NCBI GenBank assembly: GCA_037349315.1 | Contig: JBAIAC010000057.1 | Span: 4,154,001 to 4,218,000, forward strand | DNA from: Chelydra serpentina | Lineage: Eukaryota > Chordata > Testudines > Chelydridae | Reading direction: 5' to 3' | Length of the DNA: 64,000 bases | In this document: positions 56,232 through 64,000 of the stretch, piece by piece | Layout of the letters: every line of letters starts with the position of its first letter | How positions within the stretch are numbered: position 1 is the stretch's first letter | Notes under the pieces: generated by a model | The model's input: only the letters and a program-made list of their open reading frames with translations | What the model was told of the DNA's origin: nothing | The model's database searches: none | Position numbers and translations under genes: made by a program

Positions 56232-56424
56232 TTAGCAAAGAGTGGTTTGAGCATGGGCCTGCTAAACCCAGGCTTGTGAGTTCAATCCTCGAGGGGGCCA
56301 TTTAGGGATCTGGAGCAAAAAATCTGTCAGGTGACAGTACTTGGTCCTGCTAGTGAAGGCAGGGGACTGGACTTGATGACCTTTCAAGGTCCTTCCAGTT
56401 CTATGAGATAGGCATATATATATT
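56232..56424 (+). repeat. Cry/PolIII tRNA-derived SINE, copy 1
   Basis: tRNA-like head (GAGTGGTTTGAGCATGGGCC, GTGAGTTCAATCCTCGAGGG B-box region), a GGCCATTTAGGGATCTGG body and a CR1-shared tail GGACTGGACTTGATGACCTT ending in GATAGGCATATATATA. The A-box is damaged. This SINE family is diagnostic of cryptodiran turtles. Confidence 0.85.
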
Positions 56425-56426
56425 TC

Positions 56427-56611
56427 GGGAAGAGGGATAGCTCAGTGGTTTGAGCATTGGCCTTCTAAACCCAGGGTTGTGAGTTCAGTTCTTGAGGGGG
56501 CCATTTAGAGATCTGGGGCAAAAATAAATAAATTGGGGATTGGTCCTGCTTTGAGCAGGGGGTTGGACTAGATGACCTTCTAAGGTCCCTTCCAACCCTG
56601 ATATTCTATGG
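56427..56611 (+). repeat. Cry/PolIII tRNA-derived SINE, copy 2
   Basis: Starts right after copy 1. A-box TAGCTCAGTGG (56438-56448), B-box GGTTGTGAGTTCA (56474-56486), tail TTGAGCAGGGGGTTGGACTA and CCAACCCTGATATTCTATGG. Its Pol III boxes are better preserved than in copy 1, and the tail subtype differs. Confidence 0.87.
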
Positions 56612-57187
56612 ATGAAAGCTGTTTTTTCTTGTGCTTCACTGCAGATCGCTCTTTACTTAGAAATAGGTCTAATTTTGCTTGGCAAACGTGTGCACATTAG
56701 CAAAATTAGCCCCCTCTCAAAGGGTCTGTTGTAGAGATTGTGATGAAATGCAAAACCACTCAAGATTTCACATTTCATTAGCAATATTTCAAACTCTGGT
56801 AGGGTACAGATACTGTGAGCGCTTCCCACTGCAGCTGTCTTCAGTGAGTACTGAGTGTGTGCCACCCCTGAAAGGTTTGAGATGTTAGGCCCGGATCCTG
56901 TAATGAGCTTCCAGTGAGCATACCCCTGTGCATGCATGGTTCTCCACTAAAGTCAGTGAAGCGCTGCGTCTGTCCATGTTGGGCACTTAGGACTTAGTCC
57001 AAAGCCTGTTGGGAGTCTTTCTGTTGGCTTCATTGGGCTTTGGATCAGGCCCATAGTTGGGAAAAGCATCCCACAATCCCGAGGGCAGATCATCAAGGGG
57101 TGTAAATTGTCGTAGCACCTTTGAAACTAAGGACGGTTTACGCCAGTTGAGGACCCGCCTCTGTATCTAAACTAACTGAGCCTAGAG

Positions 57188-57560
57188 CAGGGGTCTCAAA
57201 CTCAAATTACCACGAGGGCCGCATGAGGACTAGTGCATTGGCCCGAGGGCCGCATCACTGACCCCGCCCCCTCGCTGCCCCCGGCCCCGCCCCCACTCCA
57301 CCCCTTCCATTAGGCCCCGCCCCTCTCAGCCTCCTCCCCTGTGCGCATGGCTTCCCGCTCCTCCTCCCTCCCTCCCAGAAACCGCGAAGCTCTTCCCATG
57401 CGGCCCATGGAGCTCTTCCCTGCGGCCCGCTGGGCTCCCCACGCCCCACCCCCGCATTTTTTTTAAACCCCCAGGCAGTTCCCACCGCCAGAACAACTGT
57501 CTGGCGGCGGGAACTGCCTGGGGCTTAAAAAAAAAAAGGGCCGCGTGTTTGAGACCCCTG
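57188..57560. mobile_element. hAT MITE (373 bp) with 8-bp TSD GCCTAGAG
   Basis: Termini CAGGGGTCTCAAAC and GTTTGAGACCCCTG are exact complements. GCCTAGAG is duplicated perfectly at 57180-57187 and 57561-57568. Internal hairpin CCAGGCAGTTCCC.CCGCCAG / CTGGCGG.GGGAACTGCCTGG, plus a CCGCCCC-rich left half. Confidence 0.93.
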
Positions 57561-59238
57561 GCCTAGAGCCTGAAAAATCAAAATAGAAACCTGTTGACAG
57601 GCTTTCTGATGAGACTTCCTGTGCTTTTTTGCTTCCTTTCATTTCTGGGGAGCAAACATCCAGAGCAAGCTTTTTTCTTGGTGTACCCTCTGGGCTTCAG
57701 CTCCAAGGCAGAATGGAGAAAAGCAGATTAATCAAACTTTTCTGGAATCCTCAAAGTTCAGTTCAAGTTTTTGAGTAATGATTGCGGGAGTCATCTTTTA
57801 GCCCACTTGCATTTGCCCCATTCCAGCAATTAACCTCTGAGACAAGTCGGTTTCCAATGGAAATACAAAGCTGGGCCAAATTTAGATCTAGCGGTGAACT
57901 GCTGCAGAGTTTTGGGGCTGTTCTGGATTGGTTGTTTGTGATTTGGGCCCCTCTTCGGACTTGACTATTGGCTCTGGGGATGGGTGATTTTTGCAACAGG
58001 CACAGAAAACACAGTGAAGACTCACCTGAATGACAAACAGTAAATAGTACATCTGTGGGCCTATCGAGACGGTATCTCTTTTCCCTTTACACCTGCTGCA
58101 TGGTTGTCTGTGGGGGATGGAGGAGAGCTCTGTCCTCAGGAGAGCTGCCAGTTATTGCATCCATTTAAGTTTTTTGGCCTATACAAAATTAGTCATGTAT
58201 TTGACTATTAGACCATCATGCCTCTATATTTGATGTAGCCCTTTCCAGCAGTCACTATGCAAGGTCTATATATAACCTTATGTGCCTTGGATTAGGTGAC
58301 AGAAGGGATCTGCTGTAATACGGAGAGATTCTCTCCCCTCTACTCTAATTACATCATGCATTCATTTCACACCAAATCATGTATTTGAAGTCAATGTGCT
58401 GGTCCTCAAAGGTGTCAGGCTAGCAGCGCTGGAGAGTGAAGGCTTCTGCCACTTTACAGCTTGGATAGCAAGAGTGAAAGCTAACGCCCCTTCTCCCAGC
58501 CCTGACCTGCGGCTACTAGCGTTCCTCAATCCTTGTCCAACTAGCTGCGTTCATGGCATGGAAGAGTTCATTCAGCCTCAGGCTGCCTGTTGAATCCTTG
58601 GCTTCTGTGCTGTGCCGGTCAGGAAGGGAGACCAGTTGGTACCAACTGCGGTGGGTTGTGGTTTTTTTGAGAAGCTGATATTTAAGGAATTTGTTGGAGA
58701 CCTTCCATCCCTAAACTCACTTTGTAGAGATCACCAATACAGCCTCCAAGGATGATGATTTTCAGCCCATCCCCTGCAATGAATTCCACATGGGCTTCTC
58801 ACAGGCAGTCTCTTTTGCCCGAAAAGCCGCTCGACTAGAGTCTCATTGCAGGATTGGAGCAGTGCCCTGTCGGTAGAGCCCTGCAAATCTGCAGATATTC
58901 ACGGACCACGTTTGTGGATCGCGGATTGGATGCAGATAACATTTTTGCAGGTTTCTACCTATTGGATTTGAACTGATAGCTATCACCACTCAATTTTTTA
59001 ATTTTTATAGTTGTTGAAAATGCACTTTTTTTTTCTTGTGGGGAAGGATCTAGTTTTCCAATGTATTTCTGATTAAAAACAAAAATCTTCTCCCATTTAC
59101 TTTCTTTCCCCTCCCCTTTTCCACCTCCTTTTCCAGTGGAAGAAAGAAAGGAGGGCGGGGTGGAGAAGTCTGTGGAAGAATTAAGAGGGAAACCATTTTT
59201 TTCATTTCATTCCAGATATTTTCCAGAAAATATAATGT

Positions 59239-59286
59239 TTTTTCAACCAGTTGTACTGACAGTTTTTCAACCAGTTGTACTGACAA
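59239..59286. repeat. 24-bp tandem duplication
   Basis: Two adjacent copies of a 24-bp unit containing CAACCAGTTGTACTGACA, differing at the last base. Confidence 0.9.
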
Positions 59287-60154
59287 CCATCTAACTGTGA
59301 GCTGTGATTTAGATGCGTCACATCATACTGCGATACATATTGCTTTTGTGTTTTCTGTCAATGGCCAAACCTTTTTCAGAATTGCTTTTCTAGGGCAAGA
59401 AAATGCCTCCATAACATAGGCAGAGTTTTGCTCTTGAAACTGGTGTTCATTAAAACCACTCAGAAGCCTTTCTCTTTGTCTGCAGATGGGTCAATTTTAT
59501 CTGCTTGTTTGTGTGCCTGAGAAGAGGCCAGTTTAATGCAAGGAACTCGATAGGATAATGAAATTACTGATGAATAGCTTGCTCTGGCAGTTACTTTCAT
59601 AGCAGGCAGCGCTGCGAGGAATTAGTACTCCGGCAGAGAAATGCTGTCCCTACCCATTGGAGTGATGAAAAGATGAGCACCTGAACTCTTCACAGAACAA
59701 CTGACCGTGAAACATTACAAACCTCATCAATTATTTGTTGTAAAATGGGGCTTACGCACTCAAGCGTTCTGATTGGCTAATTGCGGGCTGTGCAGCTATG
59801 GTGATACCATCAAACCAAACCAGCTTCTCTCGAGGCCGGGATTTTGGAGTGACTTTTATTTAAAAAAAAATAAAATAAAGTGGCTTAAATAACAATCCTG
59901 ATTGGTTTAGTATATCCACATACTTGAGTGTGCAGAGTTAACCCACAGCCACATTGGGTTGGCTTGGGGGATTGGGAATGGGCAAAGGAGCCATTTGGTT
60001 CTTGGTCACTAGAGTAGATATGGTCTGGACGGGTAGAGATGGAGCATTCAAGTTCCTCCCCCTTATCTACAAGGCCTTGCATAATCTCAGCCCTGCCTAC
60101 GTCTCTGCTCCTCCCTGCTCTAATTCGTTATGTTTTCCCCATTCGTTGTTATGA

Positions 60155-60275
60155 TTTGTATTGTAGTAGCACCCAGGAGCCCCAGTCATGGACCCGACCC
60201 CATTGTGTTAGTAGCTGTACAAATACAGAACAGAAAGATAGTCTGTGCACCAGAGAGCTTACAATCTGAGTAGTT
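60155..60275 (+). repeat. MIR-type SINE tail
   Basis: GTAGCACCCAGGAGCCCCAG, CCCCATTGTGTTAGTAGCTG, AGAGAGCTTACAATCTGAGT. Confidence 0.65.
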
Positions 60276-60489
60276 GCATCTTTTTATCTCCCTTTCCAAC
60301 TCTTGACTTGATACCTTCTAACCGTCCGACTCCATATGTTCCATATCTGGACCATTCTCGTTGGCCAACCCCTACATCACCTCCTCCACCATCTCTGCAG
60401 GCTCCCTCCCTTGAACCTATGCCGTGTCTTGTGTTTGTCTTATTTAAGCAAGTTCCCATGGCTAGACTAATTCAGACTGAAAACAAAGG

Positions 60490-60665
60490 TGCAGTTTTTT
60501 AACAGTGTGAGTAATTAATCATTGGAACAATTTACCAAGGATTGTGGGGGACTTTCTATTTGGTAATTTTAAAATCAAGTTTGGATGCTGTTCTAAAAGA
60601 TCAAATAGGAATTAATTCAGGGAAGCTCTCTGGCCCATGTCATAGAGGAGGTCAGACAGATGAAA
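60490..60665 (+). repeat. LINE (CR1/L2-type) 3' end
   Basis: GGAACAATTTACCAAGGATT, TTTTAAAATCAAGTTTGGAT, AAAGATCAAATAGGAATTAA and GGAGGTCAGACAGATGA in plus orientation. Confidence 0.65.
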
Positions 60666-60790
60666 TCTAAAGTCTATCCATAGATTATAAAGCCAGAAAG
60701 GACCATTATGATCATCTAGTCTGACCTTTTGTGTAATACAGGCCATAGGACTTCACCTAGCAGTTCTGATTTGAGCCCAATGACTTGTTG
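60666..60790 (-). repeat. LINE (CR1/L2-type) 3' end, inverted
   Basis: AAAGCCAGAAAGGACCATTA, TGATCATCTAGTCTGACCTT and AATACAGGCCATAGGACTTC. It abuts the opposite-strand copy to its left. Confidence 0.65.
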
Positions 60791-60794
60791 AACT

Positions 60795-60975
60795 AGACTA
60801 GAGCAGATAAGAGTGTCCATACTGGGTCAGACTAATGTCCATCTAGCCCAGTGTCCTGTCTTCCGACAGTGGTCAATGCCAGGTTCCCCAGAGGGAATGA
60901 ACAGAACAGGGAATCATCAAGTGATCCATCCCCTGTTGTCCATCCACAGTTTCTGGTGCAAGGGAAAGATCTTAT
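60795..60975 (+). repeat. LINE tail repeat (GGGTCAGACC family)
   Basis: ACTGGGTCAGACTAATGTCC, GTCCTGTCTTCCGACAGTGG, GGGAATGAACAGAACAGGGA and AAGTGATCCATCCCCTG. Confidence 0.7.
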
Positions 60976-62408
60976 TTCACATAAACCCCTCATTCATCCA
61001 TCTTTATCACCCAATGGCAAATTATTGCCCTTTATCTTTTCATCTCCTGTGCCCCGTGTTTCTACTTGGGAAGTCCTTAGAACTGAATGCTTCATCTGTC
61101 TATTGCATCAGCGTCCACGTGGGACAGATCTCTCAGATAGTAGCCATTCTCTAAGAACATGGGTTCCATTCTCAAGGTCAAGGCAGCGCTAAGTGAGACA
61201 GCGTGCGATGATGCTGAATGTGAGTGAAAGACGGATGGGGTGGATGGGAAGTAATGCCTCTCTGCAGAGTTCCCCCTGAGAGCTCAGTTAACATCTGGGA
61301 GAGCCGGTTTGATTTACAATATCGCTGCATCATGGCGCTAGTCTGCATTGTCAGTTCCATTGGGCCAGCACTGGAGTGCCTCCCCCGGGATGCAGACAAA
61401 GCCATGTGCTCCCCGTGCTTGCATTCTTCTCCCTGCGCAGAGACAGGTGGGCGCTGAGCATCGGAGATAGCAGACTGCCCTTCAGTGTATGTTCTCCTCA
61501 GTGCTGCTGGACTTTAACAGTTCTATAGTAAATGGAATCTCTCTGCATTATTTATTACCAGGCTTTGCTTATGAGGCTGTGAGCTAAGTTAAGGGCTACG
61601 GCAAGTTGAAAGTTTACTGAAAAGAGATTTAAATGTGTGTGTTGTGTATGTGCTCTGTGTGTGAATACACGTCAGCAAAAGTCATAGGCACACCAGTAAG
61701 CTAGCTTGCTATTTGTGTATATGCATATATTGATTCCAGTGTGTTGAGTGTAAGAAAAATTAATTACTGATAAACTGTTCAAACCAAGAATCTGTGAAAA
61801 AAGCCAGCCTGGGGAAATTTTACCTCTTTTTAGCGTTTACTTGTTTAGTTGTATTTACTACTTGGGTTGTTTATTAACCCAAGAGTTTTGGATACTTTAT
61901 AAGACCCTGATCCTTCGAAACCTGCATGTGAGTGACTGTGAGCAGTAACATGAGTAGATCCAGTGAGTAAAGTCACTGAGTTTCAGTGCTGGCAGAATCT
62001 CGCCCTTCTTTGTATGTCCAAGAGGAACATGTATGTGTGAAAGTAAAGTGTGCAGAGTAGTGGCTTTAGTTTTACTTTAGTGTCTTGTTTGAAGTTCACA
62101 CATTTTATTGAACAGTAAAGAACAATAGCAGAGAAAAACATACGAGTGTAAATAACAATAGCTAAGGAAAATCAAAACATTAAACGCCTACTGCAATAAG
62201 GAGAAAAGATGGCTACGTATCCTTCATGGATTATATTGCCGACAGGCAATGCATATGATTTGATTTTTGTCCTTTTAAAAATTGTGCTGTTGCCGTACTT
62301 CAGTGTTGTTAAATTAGTTTTTGTTTCTGCTGAGACATTAAGTGCCTCAGCTTGTGTTATGAGAAACTGTAGAAATAAATTTCGCTTTCCCCCTTCTGCC
62401 ATATAGTG

Positions 62409-62483
62409 GGCCAGATCCTTGGCTAGTCTAAATCAGCATCGTTAATAGTTACATGGATTCACGCTGGCTGAGGATCTGGCCCA
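62409..62483. repeat. Palindromic MITE-like repeat
   Basis: Arms GGGCCAGATCCTTGGCTAG and GCTGGCTGAGGATCTGGCCC; same type as 10565-10668. Confidence 0.6.
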
Positions 62484-62929
62484 GTAAATTTAAACCCTAA
62501 GAAGAGGCTGGCAGACAATAAAATGTTGAAATTGCACTTTGCACTTCATGCCCTGGCAATGTCAGGTGTCGGCTGTGTCTATGATTTTAGTTTGATCTGA
62601 CAGCTAGGAGAACATTTGTAATGACAGTGTTGGGACATGTAGGTTGTCTGACTCAGCTATGCTGCCTAAACATTAAGAAGCGGGGGGGGGAGAACCATAT
62701 GCTGAAGAGTCAAGTTTATTGAAAGGGTGCTTCCGACTGGGTTTGCCCCTCAATGTTTGTTTAAAGAAAATTAACGTCAATTAAAAATATCAATTAAAAA
62801 TCTTAACTTCTCTCTGGCTCTTTTCATTTTTAAATGTGATAAATGATTTGTTCATTTGTTTTCAGTTGAAACCTTCTGCAATGATGATAATTCTGCAACC
62901 CTTAGTTTGAGTGTTGTTATCACGGTTCA

Positions 62930-63235
62930 GAACATGGGGACCTAATGGGTCAGACCTGCCGTCCATCTAGTCCAGAATACTGTCTCCAACAGTAGTTTAG
63001 ATACTTCGGAGGAAGATGAGTTATGGAATTATTTGCTTATGGGGAGGTTACCTCCTACGTCCTGTTAGAATTTGGTTTATGCCGTGAAGCATGGATCTTA
63101 TCGTTTAAAAAAAATATTTCTGTCTAATGTAGATCTGGCTGTTCTCTGTCCATTTAAATGGCCAGTCATATTTTGAAACCTGCTAAGCTCTTGGCCCCAA
63201 TGTTAACTTGTGGAGTCAGTTCCATAGACTGTGTG
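62930..63235 (+). repeat. LINE tail repeat, longer copy
   Basis: TGGGTCAGACCTGCCGTCCA, TCTAGTCCAGAATACTGTCT, then, further on, GGAGTCAGTTCCATAGACTG. Confidence 0.5.
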
Positions 63236-63544
63236 TGTGTGATTTTTATGATGTAGTTCTTTTTATTGACTTAAAATGTGCTTCTTTTTCAGCCATGTTG
63301 GAGTCAAGGGAGCCGCTCACTTAAGTGCTAGTTGGTATGATGAGGCATCACAGAATCAGACCAGCCCATGAAACTGATGGCTCTGTTTACGTTGTTCAAG
63401 CTCAGTGTAGCGGACAAAATAGGCAAGAAGTAAATGGTGATGCGTAAAGGAGACTTTTCAGATTCTTTCCATTTCAGCTGAGGGTACTAATACTAATTGA
63501 GGTTTCCCTGCACAGGTATGAATCCTGCCATCTACACTCAATTT

Positions 63545-63665
63545 TTTACTTAGACTCTAATCTCTTTGGGGTAAGGACTATCTTTTCATGATGTAGAGCC
63601 TAGCAGAATGTGGTCCTGCTCCTTGTCTGTTGGTGTTACCATAATAAAATTAAATACATTCCTTT
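63545..63665 (-). repeat. MIR-type SINE tail, inverted
   Basis: CTCTAATCTCTTTGGGGTAA, GGACTATCTTTTCATGATG and GAGCCTAGCAGAATGTGGTC correspond to the inverted tail also seen at 15045-15150. Confidence 0.55.
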
Positions 63666-64000
63666 AATAAGATGCATGTTTTAAATCTTTCATTATCCTT
63701 ATAATAGAACCGTTTCCAGAATTCCAATGCCAGCTGCCATTTTCAAGAACATGAGTGGAAGCGGCTCTTTTCTTGTTTACCTCCATCACAAAACAGGCCA
63801 TGTCCGTCCAAATGTGTGTATGCTGATGTGATTCCTGCAGCTACAGTGCTATCATGAAGCTCTGGTCCACGAGCTGTAGTATTAGAAGTTGGAAATAGAG
63901 TACGTAAATATTTACACTGCCACATGGGGCTGGCTGGCAGATGACATCCAATCTGTTAGCTTTATCTATTTACCCTTTTTCATTCACTGTTGTGGCTCTT

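Larger units (their letters stand above)
27190..64000 (+). other. CSMD2: CSMD2 intron 1, 5' part (continues beyond window)
   Basis: I see no exon after the donor at 27190: no open frame shows CUB or Sushi hallmarks (paired Cys, SPNYP-like or DPG motifs) with flanking splice sites. The stretch is filled with dispersed repeats listed separately, a few microsatellites, and apparently unique AT-rich DNA (for example 27420-29680, 31150-32090, 47000-48200, 57600-58850, 61000-62900) in which I recognise nothing. A very large first intron is usual for this gene family. Confidence 0.6.

Noticed and set aside
56438..56510. A tRNA gene on account of good A and B boxes.
   Set aside because: No acceptor-stem pairing is visible, and the body continues into a SINE with a CR1-type tail.

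Overview
The window is vertebrate nuclear DNA, almost certainly from a cryptodiran turtle. The evidence is two tRNA-derived SINEs of the tortoise Cry/PolIII type (56.2-56.6 kb), abundant CR1 LINE pieces including a 1.27 kb copy with an open reverse-transcriptase frame (23.0-24.3 kb), a TWA-flanked PIF/Harbinger MITE family, GTTCTCAAC-type hAT MITEs and many MIR-type SINEs. Genes are split by introns with GT-AG junctions. There are no bacterial-style operons.

Two protein-coding genes are supported, arranged head to head. On the minus strand, five exons between 20702 and 8330 join in perfect reading phase (phases 2, 1, 0, 0) into one 483-residue protein. I recognise it as the orthologue of human C1orf94, a poorly characterised, largely disordered Pro/Gln/Tyr-rich protein. 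On the plus strand, a GC-rich block (about 25.1-27.2 kb) ends in one coding exon (26973-27189) that encodes a hydrophobic signal or anchor segment and stops at a GT donor in phase 1. C1orf94 lies divergently beside CSMD2 in human, and the exon resembles CSMD-family first exons, so I assign it to CSMD2. The remaining 36.8 kb then appears to be CSMD2 intron 1; I see no further exon in it.

Layout: 1-8.3 kb is flank downstream of C1orf94 (a hAT MITE, MIR-type SINEs, a nested Harbinger MITE cluster at 4.46-5.32 kb, and a solo LTR at 7.36-7.96 kb). 8.33-20.70 kb is C1orf94, with a hAT MITE and SINEs in its first intron. 20.7-27.0 kb is the intergenic divergent promoter region, containing the large CR1 and many long G/C homopolymers. 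27.2-64 kb is CSMD2 intron 1, filled with hAT and Harbinger MITEs, a second solo LTR (30.55-30.99 kb), CR1 fragments, a hAT MITE nested in a CR1, Cry SINEs and microsatellites.

No novel biochemical system is visible. The points most worth following are the full exon reconstruction of C1orf94 (shorter than mammalian), the alternative CSMD2 starts, several transposons dated relative to each other by nesting and exact target-site duplications, a composite SINE with a palindrome embedded at the same place in two copies, and an unexplained 300-bp repeat pair. Most open reading frames in the window are chance frames in repeats.
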